A stretch of DNA of 64,000 nucleotides from Aquitalea magnusonii (GTDB lineage Bacteria; Pseudomonadota; Gammaproteobacteria; Burkholderiales; Chromobacteriaceae). The notes below the pieces were generated by a model that made no database searches, had not been told where the DNA came from, and was given only the letters and a program-made list of their open reading frames with translations. A program made the translations under genes and the position numbers. Positions 9,099 through 16,198 of the stretch are shown here, piece by piece. The DNA is taken from assembly GCF_002217795.2 (NCBI RefSeq), contig NZ_AP018823.1, forward strand, positions 3,410,001 to 3,474,000. The letters are read 5' to 3'. Each line of letters starts with the position of its first letter. The stretch's first letter is position 1.

Positions 9099-9280
9099 CA
9101 TCCGCTCACGCGGATGGTGGTTTACATGCCGCTTCCACGCGGGGGACGGGATGCGTGTTTGCTTGGCGACGTTATTGGCGCCAGCACGTAGGGCGGAAGC
9201 CCCAGCCTTACCGGGGCGTTCCGCCGTCATGCGGACCATCCCTGCACACAACACAAAATCAATTGTTCGGACTGTAGAAA
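9099..9280 (+). repeat. Truncated repeat A (9099-9151) plus repeat D (9185-9277)
   Basis: The first 53 bp match the left end of repeat A (CATCCGCTCACGCGGAT, then GCCGCTTCC). They run into a D element: a GC hairpin around CGTAGGGCGGAAGCCCCAGC, then a tail with CAATTGTTCGGACTG. The same D-A order, inverted, recurs at 44949-45327 and 46825-47118. The 8880-9098 stretch before it is the fdhA upstream region and shows no gene. Confidence 0.75.
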
Positions 9281-9520
9281 TCCGCTGCGCGGATAATGAT
9301 TTGCATGCCGCTTCCGCGCGGCGGACGGGAAAGAGGGCTTGCCTGGCCAATCCCTCCTTCACCTCCAAGGCCACCCCACAAGCATGGCCTGCGGCTGCCC
9401 GACAGGTCCCGACCGAGGCGAGGCGCGCCTGAACTCGCGATTTGCTAACGTCAAATCGCTCAAACATTGCAGGCGCTTAAGACCTCGCCCCGGCCACCCG
9501 TCGGCATGCTTGACGGGGCC
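9281..9520 (+). repeat. Repeat A, copy 1
   Basis: A full element: hairpin ATCCGC/GCGGAT, GCCGC hairpin, GAGGG hairpin (one mismatched region in this copy), then the three-helix core and a closing CCCGTC...GACGGG hairpin. In this copy the core stems are GGCGAGG/CCTCGCC, GCGCCTG/CAGGCGC and GCGATTTG/CAAATCGC around the loop CTAACGT. These differ pairwise from copies 2-4. Confidence 0.85.
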
Positions 9521-9547
9521 CAAGGGGCGCGTTGGTGCGGTGCTTAT

Positions 9548-9632
9548 CTGATCAGTAACACCTGTCGGAGCTGGCCCAGTCCCGTCAGCGCGAGCCGACG
9601 CAGACGTGCCGCTCAGGGTTTTAAGCGGTTTG
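9548..9632 (+). repeat. Repeat C, truncated copy 1
   Basis: Carries the C left flank (ACACCTGTCGGAG, CCCGTCAGCGCGAGCCGAC) and the start of its core (GCTCAGGGTTTTAAGCGG), then breaks off into unrelated sequence before the next A copy. Confidence 0.7.
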
Positions 9633-9660
9633 ATCTTGGCGGCGATAACCCAGTGTGGGA

Positions 9661-9903
9661 ATCCGCTCACACGGATGATGGTTTACATGCCGCTTCCGCG
9701 CGGCGGACGGGAAAGAGGGCTTGCCTGGCCAAGCCCTCCTTCACCTCCAAGGCCACCCCAGCAAGCATGGCCTGCGGCTGCCCGACAGCACCTGACACTG
9801 CTGCGGCACGGCTGAAACTCGCGATTGGCTAACGTCCAATCGCTCAGACAGCCAGCCGCTTAAAACCGCAGCAGCGTCACCCGTCGGCATGCTTGACGGG
9901 GGC
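9661..9903 (+). repeat. Repeat A, copy 2
   Basis: Full element. Core stems are CTGCTGCGG/CCGCAGCAG, CGGCTG/CAGCCG and GCGATTGG/CCAATCGC with loop CTAACGT, closed by CCCGTC...GACGGG. Confidence 0.85.
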
Positions 9904-9965
9904 CGGGGGTGGCATCGGTACGGTGGTTTTCCTGCTGAGAAGATGGATTTATTCGGGAGCGTTTC

Positions 9966-10049
9966 GCGGTGGATCGCCCCTGCGGGGCATCCACCCTACG
10001 GGGTAGGTACGTAGGGCGGAAGCCCCTGCCTTAGCGGGGCGTTCCGCCA
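9966..10049 (+). repeat. Repeat D, copy 2
   Basis: Two GC hairpins (GATCGCCCCTGCGGGGCATC and GCGGAAGCCCC...GGGGCGTTCCGC) typical of D. The flanks 9904-9965 and 10050-10099 hold no gene. Confidence 0.65.
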
Positions 10050-10099
10050 CGGTGCATCCATCGCCAGAGAAATCCCCCGAAAGCAGTACGATCATTTTC

Positions 10100-10365
10100 T
10101 TCTCAGAAACACCTGTCGGAGCCGCCCCAGTCCCGTCAGCGCGAGCCGACGCAGACGTGCCACACAGGGTCTTAAGCGGTCGGCTGTCCGCAGCGGCGCG
10201 ACGTTAGCGCGCCGCAAGTTCCGGCCGCGCCCTGAGTGGCATGGCTGGGGCGGGAATTCGACGCGCTGCGGGTCGCCTTTTCTTTGGGTACTTTCTTTTG
10301 GCGAAGCAAAAGTAAAGTACCTCGACGGCGGGGCGAGACCCGCGAAGTTGTTTTTGTCTTTGCTT
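10100..10365 (+). repeat. Repeat C, copy 2
   Basis: Core with GCGGCGCG-type inner stem, followed by hairpin GTACTTTC...GAAAGTAC-like around GGCGAAGC and CGGCGGGGCGAGACCCGCG. The linker to the next A (TTTGCTTTTCGATGGTTTTC, positions 10361-10385) is shared with C copy 5, not with C copies 3 or 4. Confidence 0.85.
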
Positions 10366-10398
10366 TTCGATGGTTTTCTTGATGCACAAAGGGCAAGC

Positions 10399-10640
10399 AT
10401 CCGCTACGCGGATGATGATTTACATGCCGCTTCCGCGCGGCGGACGGGAAAGGGATCTTTGCTTGGCCAAAGATCCCTTTCATCCCTAAAGGCCACCCAG
10501 CAAGCATGGCCTGCGGCTACCCTCCGGGACCTGACACTGCTGCGGCACGGCTGGAACTCGCGATTGGCTAACGTCCAATCGCTCAAACAGCCAGCCGCTT
10601 AAAACCGCAGCAGCGCCACCCGTCGGCATGCTTGACGGGG
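10399..10640 (+). repeat. Repeat A, copy 3 (variant third hairpin)
   Basis: Full element in which the hairpin that reads GAGGGCTTG/CAAGCCCTC in other copies is GGGATCTTTG/CAAAGATCCC. Both arms changed and the pairing is kept, direct evidence for selection on structure. Confidence 0.85.
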
Positions 10641-10672
10641 CCCTTGGGCACGTCGGTACGGTGCTTATCTGA

Positions 10673-11371
10673 TCAAGAACACCTTGGCGTTGGTGCGCAG
10701 CCTTCCGCCGCCTCCACCCGCCACGCCTGTTTGTTCATCCGTCTGGCCAATAGCTGATGGCAAGCCTCCGCCAGCCGCAGCAGCTCGGCATTGCTGCTGG
10801 GCAAACCATCCGGCGCGGCAATGTGCTGGGCCAAAGCCTGCAAAGGCGTGGCCTGACTGTTGAGCGCCACCAGTCGGCCATGTGCATGGCGGCTGGCGTG
10901 GTTGGGGGTGTAATGCAGCGTCAGCAGCCAATGGCCGTGCTGCCAGCCTTGTCCCTGTTCCAGTACCGCACGTAATACCGCATGGCTGATCTGCTGCCCG
11001 GCCTCGGCGGCCATGGCCAGTGCCTGGTCGTGGCGTGGTGCGTCGCTTGGGCGCTGATGCAGGGCGGGGAGGACTTGGCGGTTCAGCCAGTGGCGCAGCC
11101 GTTGTGCGGCTGGGCGTCTGCATTGGCGCAGTGCCTGTTGCAGGGTGTTTTCCGGCAAGTATTGTGGCGGGTTGTCGTGTGGTGGGTGTTTACAGCAGGG
11201 GTGTTGTTGCAGGATGTGTTGCAGCCGATGGCGCAGGCGTGGGCCGAATAGTTGCAGGATATCGTCGCCGTGCAGGCAGCAGGTGTGGGGGTGGAGGTGC
11301 AGGCGGATGGGTTTGCCGAGGTAGAACAGGGTAAGGGGTGGGGGAATGGCTGATGGTGAGTTTTGTGTCAT
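10673..11371 (-). CDS. BRO-N/phage antirepressor-like protein, paralogue 1
   Basis: A 232-residue protein with PPLTLFYLGKPIRLHLH, a DDILQLFG segment and AAQRLRHWLNRQVLPALHQ. That last stretch resembles the RKPEA..F..W...EVLP.I motif of BRO-N/antirepressor domains. A paralogue lies at 48472-49176 on the other strand (about 60% identical by eye). The start at 11371 is chosen by alignment to that paralogue and GGAG upstream; the frame extends 8 codons further. The two genes also share about 150 bp of upstream sequence. It sits directly after repeat A copy 3. DNA binding is plausible; function unknown. Confidence 0.6.
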   Translation of the reverse strand: MTQNSPSAIPPPLTLFYLGKPIRLHLHPHTCCLHGDDILQLFGPRLRHRLQHILQQHPCCKHPPHDNPPQYLPENTLQQALRQCRRPAAQRLRHWLNRQVLPALHQRPSDAPRHDQALAMAAEAGQQISHAVLRAVLEQGQGWQHGHWLLTLHYTPNHASRHAHGRLVALNSQATPLQALAQHIAAPDGLPSSNAELLRLAEACHQLLARRMNKQAWRVEAAEGCAPTPRCS

Positions 11372-11404
11372 GGGGCTGATCTCCAATTTCACCAACTAGA
11401 TATA

Positions 11405-11420
11405 CAGGTCGCCAAACCTG
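11405..11420 (-). promoter_or_regulatory. Inverted repeat shared by both BRO-N-like leaders
   Basis: CAGGT-CGCCAA-ACCTG, 34 bp before the start of the minus-strand gene. The identical sequence in inverse orientation lies at 48260-48275 before the paralogue. A candidate operator or RNA hairpin. Confidence 0.5.
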
Positions 11421-11524
11421 ATTGCGCCTGGTGGCGCAACTGGGTAAGGCTAATCAGCGTTGTTGGCAGCAGCAAGGGTGGAGGGACACGGAAACACTGG
11501 CATGTGGTGCAGGTAAGGGGTTTG

Positions 11525-11765
11525 AATCCGCTGCGCGGATAATGATTTGCATGCCGCTTCCGCGCGGCGAACGGGAAAGAGGGCTTGCCTGGCCAAGCCC
11601 TCCTTCACCTCCAAGGCCACCCCACAAGCATGGCCTGCGGCTGCCCTCCGGGGCCTGACACTGCTGCGGCACGGCTGGAACTCGCGATTGGCTAACGTCC
11701 AATCGCTCAAACAGCCAGCCGCTTAAAACCGCAGCAGCGCCACCCGTCGGCATGCTTGACGGGGC
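11525..11765 (+). repeat. Repeat A, copy 4 (left border of module 1)
   Basis: Full element with core stems as in copy 2. It is followed by element B, then the first cargo block. Confidence 0.85.
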
Positions 11766-11785
11766 TGGTGGGCGCGTTGGTGCGG

Positions 11786-11880
11786 TGGGGAATTCAGTAG
11801 ATAAGTAGATAAGTAGATAAGTAGATAAGTAGATAAGAAGATTTCGGATGCTACCGAATAGATTTCTGCTTACGACCCAA
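11786..11880 (+). repeat. Repeat B, copy 1, with octamer tandem repeat
   Basis: GGAATTCAG, a tandem array of five GTAGATAA units at 11797-11836, then CGGATGCTACCGAATAGATT and TCTGCTTACGACCCA. B copies 2 and 3 (14304-14390, 16008-16075) have one equivalent unit (GCAGATAAG). B always joins the end of repeat A to cargo. Confidence 0.8.
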
Positions 11881-11910
11881 ACCAGAAGGTAGGTTTCGGG
11901 GAAAGCGGAC

Positions 11911-11965
11911 GTTTAACGATTTGACTTGAAGCGACGGCACCGTCAGCTTCAACTGTTTGTTAGCC
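11911..11965 (-). repeat. Integron attC-like site 1
   Basis: Read on the minus strand it begins GGCTAAC and ends GTTAAAC (close to RYYYAAC...GTTRRRY). Between them TTGAAGC-GACGG pairs with CCGTC-GCTTCAA, leaving one extra unpaired A on one arm. Its 55-bp length, the simple sites at both ends and the extrahelical base are hallmarks of integron attC (59-base) sites. It lies downstream of the cargo genes on their strand, where an attC belongs. 11966-12115 between it and the next gene shows nothing I recognise. Confidence 0.6.
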
Positions 11966-12115
11966 AGCGGACAACCAAAGTTCAGCTTCATCGAGATACG
12001 TACGCAGGGACTCGGCGACCTTGAGTGTTGTGGAGTCATTATCAAACCGAAACCATTATCCGTCGGAACCCGGTCGAGGCGAGCCAAGCCGGTGTCGATG
12101 GTCCGGGGGCAGGTA

Positions 12116-12586
12116 TTATCGCTCCGCTCTCGTAAAGTGTTCATAGCGGCCAAAATCGGGGAAATGTTCCCAATTGCCACTCACGTCAGCGGAACTGCTT
12201 GAGGTTTCGAGGCTATGCACAGGAACGAAGCCTTCTCTACTAATCGTGAGCGTTCCGTCCGGCTGGAACAAATACGCTGTTCCTTTACTGACCTTGTCGC
12301 TGTTGCCTTCAAATTCTCTCCACGTTGCCATTGAGAGGAACAGCTTGCCAGGCTGTTTTTCTTGAAAAGCGTAAGTCAGATACTCTCTAAGTGCTTCATC
12401 TAGGAAGCCTACTCCGACAAAGCCGTGTTTTATTTCGAGGAAACATGTGGGGCTAGCGACTGGCCCGATGAGAGCGCAATACAGCTCGCCTTTTAGATGA
12501 AGGGCTTGGGCCTGTTCATAGGTATAAGCCTCCAAGGATAGCTTCTTGGCCCGGAACCACCCCTTGCAGAAAGAAACAGTGCTCAT
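12116..12586 (-). CDS. Hypothetical cargo protein
   Basis: A 156-residue soluble protein with no signal peptide or membrane segment and no family I recognise. Segments such as YEQAQALHLKGELYCALIG and GKLFLSMATWREF suggest a mixed alpha/beta domain. AGGT lies 6 bp before the ATG. It follows the next cargo gene (12606-13040) by 19 bp, so both are probably in one transcript. Its base composition is lower in GC than the backbone. Confidence 0.6.
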   Translation of the reverse strand: MSTVSFCKGWFRAKKLSLEAYTYEQAQALHLKGELYCALIGPVASPTCFLEIKHGFVGVGFLDEALREYLTYAFQEKQPGKLFLSMATWREFEGNSDKVSKGTAYLFQPDGTLTISREGFVPVHSLETSSSSADVSGNWEHFPDFGRYEHFTRAER

Positions 12587-12605
12587 TTGTACCTGCTAAC
12601 AGTGT

Positions 12606-13040
12606 TTAGTCGCGTAGTGGTTTAATGGCGAATAAAAGTTGAGAAACCTCTGCATTAAGAAACCCCTTGTCCTGTAGTCCGAGAGACTTGCGTATATCGA
12701 TAACGAAGCGCGTGAATGCAAGAATCTCCGATTCGGTTTCAAGTGTTGCGCCGGCGGCCCAGAAAGTAGCGAGTCGTTTGACAACTTGCTCTTCACCGAA
12801 CATGCAGATGCGCGTTTTTGCGTGAGTGAGCTTAGCAAGCTGTTCCAATTCCTGTTCTTTTTTTCCAAGGCGTTGAGCCGAAACCACAAGAGAAACGGCC
12901 TCAAAGAAATCGATATAGGCTTGGTTACGAGATTCGAGAAGTTGTTTCGCCTCGTTGTTCTGCCGTGCAAGGTAGTTCTGCAAGAACGCACCGACTACGA
13001 CACCAAGAATTGATAACAGCGAAGCAATTGCAACGGTCAT
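12606..13040 (-). CDS. Membrane-anchored hypothetical cargo protein
   Basis: 144 residues: an N-terminal hydrophobic helix (about residues 3-25, ASLLSILGVVVGAFLQNYL) followed by a charged, helical cytoplasmic part. GGAG sits 6 bp upstream of the ATG. The arrangement (single N-terminal anchor plus short coiled domain) is frequent among small proteins of integron cassettes and defence islands. No family recognised. Confidence 0.6.
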   Translation of the reverse strand: MTVAIASLLSILGVVVGAFLQNYLARQNNEAKQLLESRNQAYIDFFEAVSLVVSAQRLGKKEQELEQLAKLTHAKTRICMFGEEQVVKRLATFWAAGATLETESEILAFTRFVIDIRKSLGLQDKGFLNAEVSQLLFAIKPLRD

Positions 13041-13055
13041 AAATACTCCGTAAAC

Positions 13056-13142
13056 GGCTAACGTAGTGCTAACCGGTACTGCGCGGCTTTATTGCGCAGC
13101 GTCCTGCGTCCAAGGGCGCGGGGGTGAGTGTTATCGTTAGGT
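13056..13142 (-). repeat. Integron attC-like site 2
   Basis: Minus strand: starts ACCTAACG and ends CGTTAGCC, with partly complementary inner arms (TAACACTCACC against GGTTAGCACTA) and a GC-rich centre containing GCGCAATAAAGCCGCGC. About 87 bp long. It lies between two minus-strand cargo genes, as between consecutive cassettes. Confidence 0.5.
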
Positions 13143-13146
13143 ATGG

Positions 13147-13488
13147 TTATGGGGTAATGCGCGAATTGTCTGAAACCGCGAAGGCAACCCATCCGGATGG
13201 ACAGCAAACGCTTGTGAGTTGCTTTTGAAAATGGGCCTCGCCCTGCGGATCCCATGACGGCCCAAAACGAAGTGATAGATGTGCTGATTCAACAGGCTGG
13301 CCACTTAGCGAAAGCTCAACCGAATAGTCCCCCCCTTGAAGAAACGCTCCTTCCAAGCAGCCAGGAAATGTGGAATTGAAGAGTTGCGACACTACCTCGA
13401 AGCTACCAAGTGGGGATACCGTTTCGACCTCAGCGAGGTTTTCTACCGCCAGCCTCGACGGTTTAAGAACGATGATGTCAAAGCTCAT
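13147..13488 (-). CDS. Hypothetical cargo protein
   Basis: 113 residues beginning MSFDIIVLKPS, acidic and soluble, with a predicted beta-rich middle (YSVELSLSGQPVESAHLSL). I recognise no family; proteins with this kind of start are common in environmental cassettes, which is only an impression. A GTTAGGC core (13497-13503) lies 8 bp before the ATG, as expected at a cassette 5' boundary, and no clear Shine-Dalgarno is present. Confidence 0.55.
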   Translation of the reverse strand: MSFDIIVLKPSRLAVENLAEVETVSPLGSFEVVSQLFNSTFPGCLEGAFLQGGDYSVELSLSGQPVESAHLSLRFGPSWDPQGEAHFQKQLTSVCCPSGWVAFAVSDNSRITP

Positions 13489-13496
13489 TTCAGGCT

Positions 13497-13545
13497 GCCT
13501 AACGGTTATTCACGAGCAGAAACGTCCGGGTTATTGCCAAAAATA
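13497..13545 (-). repeat. Incomplete attC-like site with GTTAGGC core
   Basis: On the minus strand a perfect GTTAGGC (fits GTTRRRY) precedes the gene at 13488. A possible stem GGACG/CGTCC lies upstream, but no matching RYYYAAC box is visible. Probably the 3' half of a decayed site. Confidence 0.35.
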
Positions 13546-13670
13546 TGGACGCGCTTGAGACCCCTATAACATTTTTAACGACATAGAGATTATCCCTCGC
13601 AAGTCTCCTTATCAATCGTCAATCATACTGACAGGGCCAGTGTCTGCTCAGCGATTCATTCTTGGGAGTC

Positions 13671-14004
13671 CGCTCCTGGCCGACACCAGTCATGCTAGCA
13701 CGTTGGCATGGAGAAAATCTTGACCTGTATTGGTGACGGTCCAGACAGTGATCCGTTATCGCAAGACCGTACCAACGAAACCTGCTCCCGTCAGCGCGAG
13801 CCGACACAGGCGTGCCGCTCAGGGTTTTAAGCGGTCGGCGGTCCGAAGCGGCGCGACGCTAGCGCGCCGCAAGTTCCGGCCGCGCCCTGAGCGGTGCGGC
13901 TGGGGCGGGAATTCGACGCGCTGCGGGTCGCCTTTTCTTTGGGTACTTTCTTTTTGGCGAAGCAAAAGAAAGTACCTCGACGGCGGGGCGAGACCCGCGA
14001 AGTT
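13671..14004 (+). repeat. Repeat C, copy 3 (right border of module 1)
   Basis: An extended C with a 115-bp left part (TCCTGGCC, then GCTAGCACGTTGGCATGGAG) found only in copies 3, 4 and 5, that is, only next to cargo. Core stems: GCTCAGGG/CCCTGAGC, GCGGTCGG/CCGGCCGC and GCGGCGCG/CGCGCCGC. Then a hairpin TACTTTC...GAAAGTA around GGCGAAGC. 13505-13670 holds no gene. Confidence 0.85.
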
Positions 14005-14063
14005 AAACGCAGTGGCTCAGGATGAAAATCGGGTTGCCATTACCAAGTCAAAACAGGCTTTGT

Positions 14064-14303
14064 ATCCGCTCACGCGGATGATGGTTTACATGCCGCTTCC
14101 GCGCGGCGGACGGGAAAGAGGGCTTGCCTGGCCAAGCCCTCCTTCACCTCCAAGGCCACCCCACAAGCATGGCCTGCGGCTGCCCGACAGGCCCCGTCCG
14201 GAGCGAGGCGCGCCTGAACTCGCGATTTGCTAACGTCAAATCGCTCAAACAGGGCAGGCGCTTAACACCTCGCCCCGGCCACCCGTCGGCATGCTTGACG
14301 GGG
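14064..14303 (+). repeat. Repeat A, copy 5 (left border of module 2)
   Basis: Full element with core stems of the copy-1 type (GCGAGG..., GCGCCTG/CAGGCGC, GCGATTTG/CAAATCGC). The 14005-14063 linker from C copy 3 is unique in this window. Confidence 0.85.
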
Positions 14304-14390
14304 CCCATGGGCGCGTTGGTGCGGTGGGGAATTCAGCAGATAAGATGATTCCGGATGCCACCAAATAGATTTCTGCTTACGACCCAAAGC
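14304..14390 (+). repeat. Repeat B, copy 2
   Basis: GGGGAATTCAGCAGATAAGA, then CGGATGCCACCAAATAGATT and TCTGCTTACGACCCAAA. Joins repeat A copy 5 to cargo 2. Confidence 0.75.
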
Positions 14391-14429
14391 GGACGTTGCT
14401 GTCACGAAGTGAAGATTGCGCCAAGATGG

Positions 14430-14621
14430 TTAAATTCCATTCCTTATCCAATTTTTTACTACAACCTCTATCACCTTCGTAACCGTAACCCAGTCATCGA
14501 GGCTTACTCCATGTGCCTCCATTGCTGTTGCGGCATTCTGCGCAAGTTGGTCTGCGCGATGTTGAGAAACATGAAAACGCTTAGCGATATGTTCGGAAAT
14601 CTTGGCGAGTATGTCGGTCAT
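14430..14621 (-). CDS. Hypothetical small cargo protein
   Basis: 63 residues (MTDILAKISEHIAKRFHVSQ at the start), predicted helical and possibly a small DNA- or protein-binding module. No Shine-Dalgarno is visible. It is on the same strand as the other cargo genes and follows the 14713-15063 gene by 91 bp. No family recognised. Confidence 0.45.
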   Translation of the reverse strand: MTDILAKISEHIAKRFHVSQHRADQLAQNAATAMEAHGVSLDDWVTVTKVIEVVVKNWIRNGI

Positions 14622-14712
14622 CGAATTCGAAGCTACTTAGTCATTACAGGTTATCTTGCTGAAATAACCATGCCCACGCTGAGGTCCGGCTCTGGCCGAC
14701 TCCAGTCGGTGC

Positions 14713-15063
14713 TCAGTATCGGCCGACAATTTTGAGCTCTTCCGCCGCATCCTGCACGCGTTGATGCAGCTTGTCCGCAGCAGCGAACCACGAAGGCTCT
14801 CGATAGCTACCATCCGCCATCCGCTCAAGATCTGGCGTCCACTCTTTGTGAAGCCAAAATACCCGCGGAATGGCTCTCGACAAAACGCTTAGGTCATCTT
14901 GGCAGAATCCCTCAGAGAGAAGACGGTCTATCTCTACAAGGCACCTATGATATCCGACGACAGCCTCTTGAAACATTGCCACATCAGAGACCTCAGGGAT
15001 GAACGCTACGATAGCGCTTTGGAGCTCGCTCAATTGCAGCATGCGGTCGAGGTGATTAATCAA
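14713..15063 (-). CDS. Hypothetical cargo protein, coupled to barstar-like gene
   Basis: 116 residues, helical and acidic, with RVFWLHKEWTPDLERMADGS in the middle. The likely start is TTG at 15061-15063 with AAAGG upstream, overlapping the end of the barstar-like gene by 8 bp; an ATG at 15042 is the alternative. Tight coupling to an immunity-type gene suggests a related role (second immunity protein or partner). No family recognised. Confidence 0.5.
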   Translation of the reverse strand: MINHLDRMLQLSELQSAIVAFIPEVSDVAMFQEAVVGYHRCLVEIDRLLSEGFCQDDLSVLSRAIPRVFWLHKEWTPDLERMADGSYREPSWFAAADKLHQRVQDAAEELKIVGRY

Positions 15064-15331
15064 ACGAGACCTTTACATATGTTGACTGGCTTGCAATGTC
15101 ATGAAGCGCTTTGAGAAAACAGCCATTGCGAAACGCCTGCATGTGCTTTGTGTTGATAAATTGAAGTTCACAATTACCAGGCCATCCGGGACCACCATTC
15201 AGTCCATCCCGGAATGCATGGAGGTTACGTCCAAAGTAGTCCGCACCGTCAGGTTCGATAGATGCCACGTACATCTCCCAGAAGTCTGATTCGGACTCAA
15301 TAGAGAGACAATCAATAACGATGACCCGCAT
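15056..15331 (-). CDS. Barstar-like (ribonuclease inhibitor) protein
   Basis: 91 residues. The stretch DYFGRNLHAFRDGLNGGPG matches the conserved barstar 'fp..yGrNLDAl.DcL.g' segment, and the hydrophobic end (FLKALHDIASQSTYVKVSF) fits the family's last helix and strand. Barstar proteins inhibit barnase-type or other toxin domains. No ribonuclease or polymorphic-toxin gene is adjacent, so it would be an orphan immunity gene. AGGA lies upstream of the ATG. First gene of cargo 2. Confidence 0.65.
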   Translation of the reverse strand: MRVIVIDCLSIESESDFWEMYVASIEPDGADYFGRNLHAFRDGLNGGPGWPGNCELQFINTKHMQAFRNGCFLKALHDIASQSTYVKVSFD

Positions 15332-15370
15332 ATTTTCCTGTCCAGTTTAAGACCATCCTTCATCGACGAC

Positions 15371-15702
15371 CGCTCCTGGCCGATACCAGTCATGCTAGCA
15401 CGTTGGCATGGAGAAAATCTTGACCTGTATTGGTGACGGTCCAGACAGTGATCCGTTATCGCAAGACCGTACCAGCGAAACCTGCTCCCGTCAGCGCGAG
15501 CCGACACAGGCGTGCTGCCCAAGGTTTTAAGCGGCTGCATGTTTGAGCACCGTGACGGTAGCACGGTGCGAGTTCAGCCGCGCCTTGGGCAGGATGGCAG
15601 CAGCGGGAATCCGACGCGCTGCGGGTCGCCTTTTCTTTGGGTACTTTCTTTTGGCGAAGCAAAAGTAAAGTACCTCGACGGCGGGGCGAGACCCGCGAAG
15701 TT
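15371..15702 (+). repeat. Repeat C, copy 4 (compensatory variant)
   Basis: Extended C whose core stems are GCCCAAGG/CCTTGGGC, GCGGCTG/CAGCCGC and GCACCGTG/CACGGTGC. Relative to copy 3 about seven base pairs changed on both strands with pairing intact, while TTTTAAG and the ACGNTAG loop stayed. The 15703-15752 linker matches the inverted 47586-47636 stretch. Confidence 0.88.
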
Positions 15703-15752
15703 GATTTTGCTGTTGGTTTTGTTGGTTTTAAGGTGGTGAGCACCAAGCCAAG

Positions 15753-15994
15753 TATCCGCTCACGCGGATGATGATTTACATGCCGCTTCCGCGCGGCGGA
15801 CGGGAAAGAGGGCTTGCCTGGCCAAGCCCTCCTTCACCTCCAAGGCCACCCCACAAGCATGGCCTGCGGCTGCCCTCCGGGGCCTGACACTGCTGCGGCA
15901 CGGCTGGAACTCGCGATTGGCTTACGTCCAATCGCTCAGACAGCCAGCCGCTTAAAACCGCAGCAGCGCCACCCGTCGGCATGCTTGACGGGGC
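15753..15994 (+). repeat. Repeat A, copy 6 (left border of module 3)
   Basis: Full element, core stems of the copy-2 type, with loop CTTACGT. Together with the preceding linker and the end of C copy 4 it is nearly identical to the inverted block 47346-47700. Confidence 0.85.
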
Positions 15995-16007
15995 CAAGGG
16001 TGGCGTC

Positions 16008-16075
16008 GGTGCGGTGGGAATCCAGCAGATAAGACGATTCCGGATGCCACCAAATAGATTTCTGCTTACGACCCA
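16008..16075 (+). repeat. Repeat B, copy 3
   Basis: GTGGGAATCCAGCAGATAAG, CGGATGCCACCAAATAGATT, TCTGCTTACGACCCA. Joins A copy 6 to cargo 3. The 16076-16198 stretch after it shows no gene. Confidence 0.75.
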
Positions 16076-16198
16076 AACCGGCCGGTGCCGGCGCTCGAAA
16101 CCGGACGCTGACAACACTTGGTCCTTCCACCCTGTTTGGCCACATGCCCAGACTAATCTATTGCTTATCTTCCCGCTCGCTTAGCGGAAATGCATTGC

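Noticed and set aside
13730..14233. Apparent proteins containing GYFLFGEAKRKYL-like or RGGRERGLAWPSPPSPPRPP-like segments
   Set aside because: These are translations of repeats C and A; the same peptide appears in many copies, frames and orientations, with no ribosome sites.
14622..14712. attC site in cargo 2
   Set aside because: The gap between the two cargo genes has no RYYYAAC/GTTRRRY pair with complementary arms.
15056..15331. A barnase-like toxin partner
   Set aside because: No ribonuclease-like gene lies near the barstar-like gene on either strand.
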